A model generated the notes under the pieces. That model saw nothing but the letters and a program-made list of their open reading frames with translations, was not told where the DNA came from and ran no database searches. Made by a program: the position numbers and the translations under genes. From the NCBI GenBank assembly GCA_001586965.3, contig LUCW03000074.1, positions 1-64,000 on the forward strand: 64,000 nt of DNA. Direction: 5' to 3'. Each line of letters starts with the position of its first letter. Position 1 is the stretch's first letter. Below, one piece after another: positions 37,824 to 49,262 of this stretch. Source of the stretch: Sphaeroforma sirkka. Its lineage: Eukaryota > Opisthokonta > Ichthyosporea > Ichthyophonida.

Positions 37824-39075
37824 GCAATGGTTACAGCCTTCCAGCGACGTTTTCAGCACGATTGGGATATGCAGAACCGTCCTCAGTATCGAAAGTCACC
37901 CCATTAGATACGTCTCGGCTAGTATCGATCGCTACCTCGGAAGTAGCCATGACGGATTCTCCAGATGAGGAAGAGATAAGCCGTCGCACACAGCTCACCT
38001 TGTGTCAGCATGAGATTGGGCATCATAGAGCAGAAGATACAGTTACTCAACTACAGCAGAACGGACATTTGTGGCCTAACGCTCTGGGACTTGCACAAAC
38101 AATTAGGAGAAACTGTCGCACATGTCTAGGGCAGAGGGTGTTACGAAAGGGTTTTCACCCGATGATTAATATAACGGCAAAGTATCCGTGGGATCATATT
38201 CAAGTCGACATGATTCCAATGCCACTAGTTTCAGCAGCAGGAAATCGATATATATTGCACGTCTTGGATATAGCAACGGGGTACTCGATATTGAGAGCAA
38301 CGGCCACAAAGTCAGCAGAAGTGGTGACATCGAAACTTATGGAGGTGTTTGGGGAACATGGTTTTCCCAGGAAAATTCAATCAGACGAGGGAGGCGAGTT
38401 TTCGAACAAGATTGTTAAATTAATAACTCAAGAAGTTGGAGTGATGCATGCGAAGTCGCCACCATATCGTCCTCAGGTTCTGGGAGCAGCGGAGAGAAGA
38501 CACAGAGACATACACGAAGGAGTTCGCAAGCTATGTGAATCTTTGCCTACGGCATGGGATGTCCGACTACCACTTATTATGCTGTGCCAGAGCCTCCGAA
38601 TATCTCGGCGACACAAGACAGCACCATTCAGTGCTTACTTCGGTCGCCGTCATGTTCCGTTTGCTGACTTCACGGATGACCTTCCGGGGAATCAGCCGGT
38701 CATCAATGAGGCTTGGGCACACCGGCTGGATCGTTTGCACGACACTATCTTGCCGACGCTTTACAAGGTCACGCAGAAATACGCAGACACACTATCCAGG
38801 CAGTTTGACCGCCTCCATGCTTACGATTTTATCGCCTTTCAACCAGGGGATGTGGTAATGGTACGGTCCGAAGGTCGCACAACCAAAGCAATGCGACCAA
38901 TGTTTGGACCATACGTTGTCAAAGCCAGACAGCGACAAGGATATGAACTGACACACAAGGATGGTTCACTTCCAGATACTTTCAAAGGTAAACCAGTTAG
39001 AGTGTAACTTTTGCGACTAGTCCATAGAGCCACCGAAAAGCCTTTAGAAGATCATATGTGGCAGGATAGTTCCTC

Positions 39076-39220
39076 GTTCCGTTACATCATTCGACATAGA
39101 CAGAATGATTCCACAGGGAATACAGAATACTTGGTTCGCTGGCGGGATGGTGATCCAGCTTGGGAGTCAGCCGAAGCTTTTGACGATCCGAATGACATCG
39201 CGGCATACCACAAAGCCGAG
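39076..39220 (+). other. Chromodomain at the D1 integrase C-terminus
   Basis: FRYIIRHRQNDSTGNTEYLV, then RWRDGDPAWESAEAFDD and AAYHK. This is the chromodomain pattern (I-x-x-H/R, EYLV-R-W-x-G, W-E-x-x, AY/F) typical of chromovirus integrases, which target marked chromatin. The same domain is present in D2 (31,310-31,480) and, in variant form, in C3 (about 40,505-40,640). Confidence 0.8.
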
Positions 39221-39682
39221 CAAACTCGGCAGAAGAAGAAAGCAGCATAACAACAATAAATCCAACGTTACGTTGATGAACACTAGATGTCTATCATCTA
39301 CTTCCGGATCGGAGTTTGTCACTCCTCGTGAGATTTCACCACGGTGTAGAGGCGAACGACGATTCCACAACTCGAGCTTATAGGCGAGTTTAACTCCAGC
39401 GGATACCCTAGCTTATGGGGGGGGGTGAAAACATACAAGCGGATACCCTAGCTTTTTTTTGTGGGGTGAAAATATACCAGCACAGCCGGGGGATGGTTCA
39501 AAAGACCAGTTTCAAGGCACGAACTTACTCAGCAGAAGGATTTCACTAGTTTATATATATATATATATATATATATTGTTTAATTTTCACTACTAGTATT
39601 ATATGTTTAATTTTCAATAGTTCAAGAGGTCATTTATTTTTGAAGCTCTTCAATCACTGGTGACGCTTGAGCTTGAGGGGAG

Positions 39683-39861
39683 TGTAGTAAAAGTCCCTTA
39701 AACCACTATCAGTGTGGAGTTAGAATTAGTTTACAATTAATTCACACGAGGTGAAGTATTTGTAGACCACGTAGACAATCAAATATAAGAATAAATACAC
39801 CGCACTGAGCCTCAGGGAGACTCAGTAGGTTTTAGTATCGTATTTTGATGTGTTTTCTACA
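39683..39861 (+). repeat. LTR1 copy, 3' LTR of D1
   Basis: TGTAGTAAAAGTCCC ... CTACA, 179 bp, preceded by GAGCTTGAGGGGAG as in D2. Integrase sequence of C3 begins at the next base. Confidence 0.87.
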
Positions 39862-40704
39862 AAGTGGGTACGCCACATAAGGTGTCACCGCTAAACCGAC
39901 CCCAAGTACTGGGCGCTGCCGAACGACGTCATAAGGAGATTGCACGATTCATTAGACAGTGCAGTGAAGCAGTACCCCTACGGTGGAACGAACGCCTCCC
40001 GTTTACAACGCTCTATCAGAATTTTCGCATATCTCGATGTCATAAGTGTGCACCGTTCAGCGTGTATTTTGGTCGCCGCTACGTTCCGTTCGCCGATTTT
40101 ACTGAGGAGTTACATGACATCTAGCCGATTACGAATGATACCTGGGCTCAACGGTTGGACCAGTGCAGGATACTATCCTCCCAACACTACACCACATTAC
40201 TAAGAAGTACACGGGCAAACTGACGAAGACGTTCGACCGCCTGCACACTCACGACTCAGTACATTTCGACGAAGGCGACGTAGTGATGGTGCGGTATGAG
40301 GGAAGAACGACTAAGGCGATGAGGCCGCTGTTTGGCCCATATGTGGTCAAGTCTAGAATCGGTCAGCGCTACGAATTGTCAAATAAAGACGGCTCCGCCC
40401 CTCCAGAATTCAAAGACAGACCGGTACGCGTTGAACTCCTCCGGTTAGTGCATCGACGCACTGACCCGCCACTTAACGACGAGTTGTGGACGGAAGGCGG
40501 AGTCGAGTTCCGCCATATTATCAAACACCGTACGAATGATAATACTGGGAAGATGGAATATTTGGTGCGATGGCGCGAAGGGGACCTACGTGGGAAACAG
40601 CGGAGGCATCTGACGATGCCAACGATATAGTGGCCTACCACAAGGCCGCGCAGATTTGGACACGTAAGCGCCAACGTGCACAGTATCTTCAATATAACTT
40701 TGTT

Positions 40705-41345
40705 CTCGGATATCGAGCTCAAGCTCTGGAGTATAAACCAGCAACTCTAGCTCCCGAGTATAAACCAGCCACTCGAGCTCGCGAGGGAAAATCGTCAGCG
40801 GCTCAAGCTCGCGAGGTTAAATGAGCAACTCAAGCTCCCGAGCATAAACCAGAAACTCTAGCTCCCGAGTATAAACCAGCCACTCGAGCTCTTGAGTATA
40901 AAAACAGCAACTCTAGCTCCCGAGTATAAACCAGCCACTCGAGCTCGCGAGAATAAACGGTTAGCACTCGAGCTCGCGAGGGAAAATCGTCAGCGGCTCA
41001 AGCTCGCGAGGTTAAATGAGCCACTCTAGCTTCGGAGTATAAAACAGCGAAATCAATCAAACAACTCCTTGGGCTTTGTTTTGAAACAGCGGGTTAATGG
41101 TTTGCACGGTTTCTGCCACTGGCAGTTTTTCTCCGACACAAGTACAGTCCTATATTGTACTTGACAAACTCCTATATGCTGACACAGATGAAAATTAGCT
41201 TCAAGAATTCAAACACGACGGGTCGCTCGAGACGTAAACATCGGGTCATCTAACTCTCTGAGGTAAAATGCCAGCATAATGCTCTAGCTCTCTGAGGATA
41301 GATGCCAGCACAATGCTCTAGCTCTCGAGGATAATGCCAGTGGAT
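40705..41345 (+). repeat. Tandem repeats in the C3 3' UTR
   Basis: About nine units of the AGCTC-GAGTATAAACCAGC family (40,705-41,040) and two to three of the GCTCTAGCTCTCGAGGAT family (41,245-41,340). The array is shorter than in C1, so copy number changes quickly between family members. Confidence 0.82.
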
Positions 41346-41441
41346 CCCTCTAGTTCGTGGAGATTAAACTAGCGTTCTCAATTATTAGTATATCTTTAGT
41401 TTTTAAGCTCGCACACGTTCCGTGCTTAAGCTTGGGGGGTT

Positions 41442-41642
41442 TGTGGTCAGATATACTACTTAGGGTTTCTTCAGGGTTATTTTCTGATTGAATATAAACC
41501 CAGTTTAGGGTTTATATTCTAGAGTGAACACATGACCTGAAGAACTGGATAATAATCAGACAATATTCAATAAATAGCCAACGACTCACCTCTAACAAGG
41601 GGAGTACGTTGAGATATAGTTATCTACCGCGTATTTACTACA
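41442..41642 (+). repeat. LTR2-related LTR, 3' LTR of C3 (201 bp)
   Basis: TGTGGTCAGATATACTAC ... TTTACTACA. Ends and the CGTTGAGATATAGTTATCT-type block near the 3' side match LTR2, but the middle is different, with its own hairpin (AAACCC-AGTTTA-GGGTTT). It is a diverged subfamily. Confidence 0.75.
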
Positions 41643-41726
41643 GGGGTCAGCCATCACAATTCCACGGCGAGCGCGCTTATCTCATTTGTTGCTTTTAGTC
41701 GTCTTCCGCCATAAACATTTGCTGCC

Positions 41727-42492
41727 GAAAGTTCGAAAACGGTTATAATTTGGTTATCGGCCAGTGAATCTTTCGATTGACGTTGTCGGGTTCCTCCTAC
41801 TCCAGACGTTGATATGAGCGTATGTGACATGTTGGTATGCCTCACTCCAAAATTCGTCACCTATGCCGGAGTTGTGCATGGTCGCCCTAGCTCTTCCTAA
41901 ATTGGTACGGTGACTCCGCTCAATTTTTTCCGTTGTGTTGTGGCGAGTCTTTCGGTGTTGATCGAACGTCGTAGCCAAGTCTTCGTAAGTTAGTCCCTAC
42001 TTCCTTATCCACAAATTCCGAGCCTCGGTCGGATTGTAAAACGTTCGCTTCCCTTCCACTCAGTACTATTAAATCGTCTAATGCTCCGAGTAAGGCGCCA
42101 TATACAACTGAAAGTTCGAAAACGGTTATAATTTGGTTATCGGCCAGTGAATCTTTCGATTGACGTTGTCGGGTTCCTCCTACTCCAGACGTTGATATGA
42201 GCGTATGTGACATGTTGGTATGCCTCACTCCAAAATTCGTCACCTATGCCGGAGTTGTGCATGGTCGCCCTAGCTCTTCCTAAATTGGTACGGTGACTCC
42301 GCTCAATTTTTCCGTTGTGTTGTGGCGAGTCTTTCGGTGTTGATCGAACGTCGTAGCCAAGTCTTCGTAAGTTAGTCCCTACTTCCTTATCCACAAATTC
42401 CGAGCCTCGGTCGGATTGTAAAACGTTCGCTTCCCTTCCACTCAGTACTATTAAATCGTCTAATGCTCCGAGTAAGGCGCCATATACAACTG
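41727..42492. repeat. 383-bp tandem duplication in F1 integrase
   Basis: 41,727-42,109 and 42,110-42,492 are nearly identical direct copies covering part of the Copia integrase core. F2 has the segment once, so the duplication arose in F1 after the two parted. Confidence 0.88.
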
Positions 42493-44713
42493 ACGCCTTC
42501 TTGGTGAATAGTGGTTCAAATTTCTCGAAATTGGAGCAGTCGTCAATGAGAGTTAGGCCATAGCAGTTTCCTCCAATGCTCCGTTTAAATTTCCCAATAA
42601 GGTCAATATAGAGTAAGTCCATTGGGTCGTTGAATGGGCCGTTCTTTTTGATCTTTCGTGTCCGACGTCTGACAAGTTTACCCATGATACAGGACTTGCA
42701 GTTCGCATGATAGTCGATAGGTGACAGGTCCTTGGGTAAATGATCCGGGTGCGCTAGTCGTTCATTCCAACTGGCGGCGTAGGCAAATTCTTTGAAAAAA
42801 AAAATTCCAGGGGTACGGCGTAAACGCCTAGCTTCTGCTCACAATTATATACTAGGTGTTGGGGTGATAGTAAGAGGCAGACTGTGTCATCCATGTAAAT
42901 CTTGTATCCTCCCTTGGTTAATTGGGGAACGCTGATTAGATTGGTCGTTAGAGTTGGTCCATAAATAGCCCTTCCAGCGTCACTCAATTGCCCTGAATGA
43001 GTTGAGATTCCAATAGTCCCGTCAGCTAGGTGTACGTTTGTGAAGTGACGTTTTGCGTTTGATATCAACTCCAAATCGTTAATAATGTGGACTGAGGCTC
43101 CACTGTCCAGAGTCCCACTAGGTTCAGTCGTTGTTATTTTGTCAGTCGTAGATGCTCTTTGGCCGAAAATTCTCTCAGTCTATGGTTTTGATTGGTGATG
43201 AGATAACGTCCTCATTAATTTTATCACTAAAAGCTTCATCTTCTTCGAAGTCGCTGTCAGACAGCAGGTCGGGTAGGTCATCGTAGTCATCCTCACTAGA
43301 GCTATCGAGTAAAAGTCCTGGCGGTCCGTCGTCTTTGTCCGAACTACAAGTTGGATTATTTAGAATAAAATCTGATAGTTCTCTCTCGTCCGGCTCGGTG
43401 TTTGGCTTCATCTCAAATCCAGGGCATTTTGGGGGGGTTGCCATGATGGCTTCTGGCATGTCATCATCTGACAATTCGACGTCAGATTCGACATAGTCGG
43501 CAACTGCTGAGAATGCTCTAACGCCTTCATCGTCACTACTCGAATTTTGCTCATCATTCTTGTCCAAATTAAACGTTACTTTCGGAGGTTTACGCATTTC
43601 CTCCCTCGAGTAGTATCCTCTTACGTTAGATGCCTTTCTGTAAAATTCATTACGTTTATCTTGATGATAGTTGGGTTTCTTCGACGGATAGTCGGCACGT
43701 CGTGAGTAGGGTGTAGATTTCGGTGTTGAATAGCCCTTGCGGTAAGACTTGGACTCATCAGCTCTATTACGGTGATGTCGTTCGTCGGAATTATTTCCAC
43801 GATTGTTGGGGTATCGGCAGTATCAACTGTGTTGAGATGAGTTCTTGCTGCTTTAAAACGTTCATTGAGACCTTCCTTCAAGACGGCCTTCAAGTCAATC
43901 TCAGACGGTGGAGCCTCGCGTTTCTCCAATTCCGTTTTCTTCAAATTAATATAACCAATAAAAGCCTCCAAGGTCCCGTTACTCTCCTGCATATTTGCCC
44001 AGAGCTCCTTTCTCAAACGGCCAATTCCTCCCTGGGTGTTAATCTTAAATTTGGTTTCCAATGCCTTGAAAAACGCGTAGGGTTCCTTCATGATATGGAG
44101 TAACTCCTGTTGAAGTCGTCGAGAGATCGTATGATAAATTGACTTAGACGCGGCTCCACGATCCTCTTGAGTAAACGTTTCACGTTGAGTCTCATAGTAG
44201 TCGTCGGGTGGAGTAGCGGCTTCGATCAGTTGTAGGCGACCCTGTTTCATCAGGATCATATCCAATTGAGATTTTCATTGGTCCCATTGAACCGGTTGAT
44301 TCAAAATCAGGAATTTAACCTTTGGTTTCAAATCGAAGCTTGTCATTCTCAGAGTAGAGGTAAATCGGACCTGATAAGTTATTGTTCTCAGATATTAAAG
44401 TATCTGTTTTTAAGTTTTAAGTGAACAGTTGTGATTTATTTGGTTCGAGTCCCTGCTTTTATATGCATTAAATTCGTAATCCTTGAGCCATTAAAAAACA
44501 CCTCTTAAGGTGAAAAAGGTTCTCACTTATTCTACGATCCAATCCAAAGGCAGCGTCACCACGTCTTCAACGATTGTGGCTTCCATTGTAATCTTTGGCC
44601 TTATGCTCTTAGATTGTACTTCTCCGATAATTAGAGATGCCTTTATGCCCATCAGAGATATTCTATATTGATGATTCCATACTCCCGGCATTTCGGTTCA
44701 GAGATAATTCCAT

Positions 44714-44965
44714 CTAAAATATTTCTGTGTCCCTCTCTGAGTTTAGTTTCTCTCCTTGGTCGATGCTGGGATAAAACTTGTTGAGTCTCCGCTGTTTGAC
44801 CGCAGTTTTATGCTTGGTAAACAATCCTGGTTTACTGCGATCAATAGTAACATGCACTTGTGTAGCATTTAGGGACCAGATTATCAAAAAGCCAATCCAA
44901 ATCCCAAATCCCAGAAAAATCAAATACTGAGTTTTGGAATCAGGATTGGAATATGGCTTAACCAT
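44714..44965 (-). other. Small open frame in Copia F1 leader
   Basis: An 83-codon frame (ATG-initiated, MVKPYSNPDSKTQYL) upstream of gag, with one hydrophobic helix (FLGFGIWIGFLIIWSL) then a basic tail. The same frame, shorter at its start, is kept in F2 at 48,485-48,694. The copies are too similar to say whether it is under selection. Confidence 0.3.
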
Positions 44966-44987
44966 GGTTTTCTTGTGCTTAACGAAC

Positions 44988-45576
44988 TACCTTTACAACT
45001 CGAAACGGATGCAAGCGACTACGGTATTGGAGGTGCATTGTTCCAGACCATAGAAGGGAAGAAGCAATATCTAATGTTCTTCAGCAAGACCCTCAACGCA
45101 GCACAGCGCAATTACGCAACACCCATGAAGGAATTATTGGCCTTGGTATATGGTCTCACACACTTCCGGGATCATCTCGAAGGTCAAGGCTTTTCAGTGT
45201 GGACTGATCACAAGGCTTTGGTGTATATGAACACACAGCTAAAGCTGAATCCGATGCTACAACGATGGCATCACATCATAGCGCCTTTCAATTTCACTAT
45301 CTCGCACATCCCGGGTATAAAGAACGTGTTACCAGACGCGTGGTCTAGGCTTCATGAGGGAACTGTTGAGACTGAGGACCCGGAGGTACTATATGCAGAA
45401 TGTTGGCAACTTTTTCCAGATTACTTTGAGCAAGCGCAACGGATTATGGGTGAGAATAATGTCGATGTCTTTGCTTCGCACCAGGATCATCATTTGCCAC
45501 GCTACTACACCGACGATGACAGAGCCTCAGGGAGACTCAGTAGGTTTTAGTATCGTATTTTGATGTGTTTACTACA
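44988..45576 (+). mobile_element. D3: D-family pol fragment joined to LTR1 end
   Basis: 44,988-45,532 matches D1 37,005-37,546 (RNase H into the methyltransferase-like segment) with few differences. It is followed directly by the last 44 bases of LTR1 ending TTTACTACA. Everything between is missing. It sits between the two Copia fossils, in the opposite orientation. Confidence 0.87.
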
Positions 45577-48484
45577 TTAGTCGTCTTCCTCCATAAACAT
45601 TTGCTGCCGAAAGTTCGAAAACGGTTATAATTTGGTTTACGGCCAGTGAACCTTTCGATTGGCGTTGTCGGGTTCCTCTTACTCTCGACGTTGTTGTGAG
45701 CGTCTGTGACATGTTGGTATACTTCACTTTAAAATTCATCACCTAATTTGAGTTGTGCAGAGTCGCTCTAGCTCTTCCTAAATTAGTACGATGGCTCCGC
45801 TCAATTTTTCCATTGTGTTGTGGTGAGTCTTTTGGTATTGATCGAATATCGTAGCCAAGTCTTAGTAAGTTAGTCTCTACTTCCTTATCCACAAATTCCG
45901 AGCCGTCGAATTGTAAAATGTTTGCTTTTCGTCCACTTAGTACTGTTAAGTCGTCCAATGCTCCGAGTAAGGTGTCATATACTACAGGCGCTTTCTTGGT
46001 GGACAGAGGTTCGAATTTCTCAAAGTTGGAGCAATCGTCTATGAGAGTAAGGCCATAGCAATTTCCTCCGATACTCCGTTTAAATTTTCTAATAAGGTCA
46101 ATATAGAGTAAGTCCATTGGGTTTTGTGATGGGGCGTTCTTTCTGATTTTTCGTGTCCGACGTCTGACAAGTTTACCCATGATACAAGACTCGCAGTTTG
46201 CATGGTAGTCGATAGGTGGCAGGCCCTTGGGTAAGCGATCTGGATGTGCTAGTCGTTCATGCCAGCTGGCGGCGTTTTCCAAGGGTACGACGTAAACGCC
46301 TTGCTTTTGCTCGCAATTATATACCAGGTGTTGGGGAGATAATAAGAGGCAGACTGCGTTATCCATGTAGATTTTGTATCCTGCCTTGGTTATTTGGGGG
46401 ACACTGATTAAGTTGGTTTTTAGCGTTGGCCCATAAATAGCCCTTCCAGCGTCACTCAATTGCCCTGAATGAGTTGCGATACCAATAGTCCCGTCAGCTA
46501 GGTGTACGTTTGTGAAGTGACACTTTGCGTTTGATATCAACTCCAGATCGTTAATAATGTGGACTGAGGCTCCACTGTCTAGAGTCCCACTAGGTTCCGT
46601 CGTTGTTATTTTGTCAGTCGTAGAAGCCCTTTGGCCGAAAATTATCTCGGATTCTATAGCTTTGATAGGTGAAGAGATAACGTCCTCACTAAATTTATCG
46701 CTAAAAGCTTCATCTTCTTCGGAGTCGCTGTCGGACAGCAGGTCGGGTAGGTCATCGTAGTCATCCTCACTAGAGCTGTCGAGTTGGGGTCGTGGCGGTT
46801 CAACCTTGGGTTGGTCAAAATCGTCGTCCTCACTAGAGCTGTCGGGTAGAAGTCCCGGCGGTCCATCGTCTTCGTCCGAACTACAATTATTTAGTAAAAT
46901 CTGATAGTTCTCTCTCATCCGGCTCGATGTTAGTCTTCATCACGAATCCGGGGCAATTTTTGGGGGTAGCCATGATGGCTTCTGGCATATCCTCATCTGA
47001 CAATTCGATGTCAGATTCGACATAGTCGGCAATTGCTGAAAATGCTCTAACACCTTCATCGTCACTACTGGAATTCTGCTCATTATTCATTTCCGAATTG
47101 AACGTTACTTTGGGAAGTTTACGCATTTCTTCCCTGGAATAGTATCCTCTTACGTTAGATGCTTTTCTATAAAATTCGTGACGTTTATCTTGATGATAGC
47201 TGGGTTTCTTCAACGGATAGTCGGCGCGTCGTGAGTAGGGTGTAGATTTCGGTACTGAATGGTCTTTGTGGTGGGGCTTGGACTCCTCAGTTCTTTTACG
47301 GTGATGGCGATCGTCGGAGTTATTTCCGCGATTGTTAGAATATCGATTGTCATAAGGTTTGCGATACTCCCTGCGGTCAGAGTAAATGTGCGGTCTGGGT
47401 CAGCGATGCTTGGATCGGCAGTCACGAGCAAGGTGACCTGGTTTGCTACCATTGAAGCACTTTCGTTCTGCTCTGGCAGAAAGTGCTCTCTCTCCTCCTC
47501 GAGTCTCTGTATTAGAGGTCGATGTTTGAATCTCCTCCATATCGAATTTTCGGAGATATTCGCAGAGCTCCTCGTAACTCATGACATCAGTATCGACTGT
47601 ATTGAGATGAGTCCTTGCAGCTTTAAAACGTTCATCGAGACCTTCTTTCAAGACGATTTTCAAGTCAAGACGGTGGAGCCTCACGTTTCTCCTATTCCAT
47701 TTTCTTCAAATTAATATCACCGATAAAAGCTTCCAAAGTTTTATTACTCTTCTGCGTTTTTTGCCCAGAGCTCCTTTCTTAAGCGGCCGATACCTCCCTG
47801 GGTGTTAATCTTGAATTTGGTTTCCAATGCCTTGAAAAATGCGTAGGGTTCTTTCATGATGTGGAGTAACTCCTGTTGAAGTCTACGAGAGATCGTATGA
47901 TAAATTGACTCAGACGCGGCTCCACGGTCCTCTTGAGTAAACGTTTCACGTTGAGTCTCATAGTAGTCATCGGGTGGTGTAGCGACCTCGATCAGTTGTA
48001 GGCGACCCTGTTTCATCAGGATCATATCCAATTGAGCTTTCCCTTGGTCTCACTGGACCGGCTTATCCAGAATTAGAAATTTAACCTTTGGTTTCAAATC
48101 GAAGATTGTCATTCTCAGAGTAGAGGTAAAACGGACCTGATAAGTTATTGTTCTCAGATATTAAAGTATCTTAAAGTGTTTTAAGTTTTAAGTGAATAGT
48201 TGCCATTTATTTGATTCGAGTCCCTGCTTCTATATGCATTGGAATCGTAATTCTTGAGCTATTAAAAAACACCTCTTAAGGTGAAAAAGGTTCTCACTTA
48301 TTCTACGATCCAATCCAAAGGCAGCGTCACCACGTCTTCAACGATTGTGGCTTCCATTGTAATCTTTGGCCTTATGCTCTTAGATTGTACTTCTCCGATA
48401 GTTAGAGATGCCTTTATGCCCATCAGAGATATTCTATATTGATGATTCCATACTCCCGGCATTTCGGTTCAGAGATAATTCCAT

Positions 48485-48694
48485 CTAAAATATTTCTGTG
48501 TCCCTCTCTGAGTTTAGATTCTCTCCTTGGTCGATGCTGGGATAAAACTTGTTGAGTCTCCGCTGTTTGACCGCAGTTTTATGCTTGGTAAACAATCCTG
48601 GTTTACTGCGATCAATAGTAACATGCACTTGTGTAGCATTTAGGGACCAGATTATCAAAAAGCCAATCCAAATCCCAAATCCCAGAAAAATCAA
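48485..48694 (-). other. Small open frame in Copia F2 leader
   Basis: 69 codons, counterpart of the F1 leader frame, with the same hydrophobic helix (FLGFGIWIGFLIIWSL) and the same end (NSERDTEIF). Only about one residue differs over the shared part. Confidence 0.3.
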
Positions 48695-48713
48695 ATACTG
48701 AGTTTTGGAATCA

Positions 48714-49262
48714 GGATTGGAATATTTCTGATATTAGAGTCATCAGAAATATTCGCGGTAGAATCGGTAAGCTATACCCGGACTCCCGCATGGGAGAGAA
48801 ACACACAAGTAAATCCGAGTCTAGTGAAACACAAATAGAGACTCAGTTCGGTTCTCTCAGTCTATGGACTTTTCCTAGCTGAGATAACCGTCATTGAGAG
48901 CAGGTCTATTGTATCCTACTGTCTCGTACCTTTCAGCTACTCTCCATACTCTACACTGGTTGGGGCACTCACGGCATCCATGGGGAATTAGGATTGGAAT
49001 ATTTCTGATATTAGAGTCATCAGAAATATTAGCAGTAGAACCGGAGAGCTATACCGGGACTCCCGCGTGAGAGAGAAACACTCAAGTAAATCTGAGTTTA
49101 GTGCAACCACAAACAAAGACTCAGTCCGGTACTCTCAGTCTATGGACTTTTCCTAGCTGAGATAACCGTCATTGAGAGCAGGTCTATTGTTTCCTATTGT
49201 CTCGTACCTTTCAGCTACTCTCCATACTCTACGCTGGTTGGGACACTCATGGCATCCATGGG
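48714..49262. repeat. Two tandem 277-bp units, probable Copia LTRs
   Basis: Units start at GGATTGGAATATTTCTG (48,714 and 48,991) and are about 90% or more identical. Each begins with a 12-bp hairpin (AATATTTCTGAT/ATCAGAAATATT) and ends CGGCATCCATGGG or CATGGCATCCATGGG. They lie at the 5' end of Copia F2, where its LTR is expected. On the minus strand each could read TGCC ... CCA. Two LTRs in direct contact suggest recombination or tandem LTR duplication. Confidence 0.65.

Larger units (their letters stand above)
35411..39861 (+). mobile_element. Ty3/gypsy chromovirus-like element D1, lacks gag
   Basis: The best-preserved pol region in the window. Parts: aspartic protease (about 35,575-35,860, DSGANRSCI); reverse transcriptase (about 36,180-36,780, TLDLTAAYHRLPIHP and YLDDIVIA); RNase H (about 36,900-37,370, ETDASDYG); methyltransferase-like segment (37,424-37,823); integrase HHCC finger (about 37,990-38,130) and DDE core (about 38,185-38,560, with IQVDMIP, SDEGGEF and AAERRH); chromodomain (39,076-39,220); 3' untranslated repeats; 3' LTR1 (39,683-39,861). 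Gag and the 5' LTR are missing, because the inverted LTR2 of C2 abuts its left end. It is broken, with about three interruptions, and very young by similarity to D2. Confidence 0.9.
39862..41642 (+). mobile_element. Ty3/gypsy element C3, 3' tail fossil
   Basis: Starts inside the integrase core just before the conserved E (PQVLGAAERRHKEIARFI) and runs through the integrase C-terminal part and chromodomain (HIIKHRTNDNTGKMEYLVRW) to about 40,650. After this come the AGCT/GAGTATAAACCAGC array (40,705-41,040), spacer, the GAGGATAAATGCCAGC repeats, a GGGGGG polypurine tract and an LTR2-like LTR. It shares its 3' untranslated region with C1, from GACACGTAAGCGCC onward. It is broken, with about two or three interruptions. 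Confidence 0.82.
41643..44987 (-). mobile_element. Ty1/copia element F1, fossil without RT
   Basis: Read on the minus strand: leader (about 44,975-44,290), gag (about 44,265-43,620, MDMILMKQGRLQLIEAATP, KAVLKEGLNERFKAARTHL), an acidic linker (43,597-43,180), aspartic protease (about 43,130-42,950, TLDSGASVHIINDLELISNA), GAG-pre-integrase/HHCC (ERLAHPDHL, ANCKSCIMGKLVRRR) and the integrase core (LLYIDLIGKFKRS, SPQHNGKIERSHRTN). Protease-integrase order is diagnostic of Copia. Reverse transcriptase and RNase H are absent: the element ends at the LTR2-type terminus at 41,642. It is broken, with several interruptions, and is a close relative of F2. Confidence 0.85.
45577..49262 (-). mobile_element. 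Ty1/copia element F2, fossil without RT
   Basis: Minus strand: LTR-like tandem units (49,262-48,714), leader (about 48,710-48,050), gag (about 48,031-47,100, with a zinc-knuckle region CFNGSKPGHLARDC), acidic linker (to about 46,660), aspartic protease (about 46,600-46,400, SGTLDSGASVHIINDLELIS), GAG-pre-integrase (SWHERLAHPDRLPKGLPP, ANCESCIMGKL) and integrase core (LLYIDLIRKFKRS, IERSHRTNLGRAR). Like F1, it stops within integrase, against an LTR1 terminus, and lacks RT-RNase H. It is broken, with several interruptions. It is somewhat diverged from F1 in coding parts but closer in the leader. Confidence 0.85.

Noticed and set aside
45533-45576. Independent small repeat
   Set aside because: It is the last 44 bases of LTR1, recognised by the TTTTAGTATCGTATTTTG and TTTACTACA blocks.
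10941-49262. Integrated giant virus, Polinton or envelope-bearing retrovirus
   Set aside because: No capsid, packaging ATPase, DNA polymerase B or envelope-like frame was found. All parts are Ty3/gypsy or Copia.
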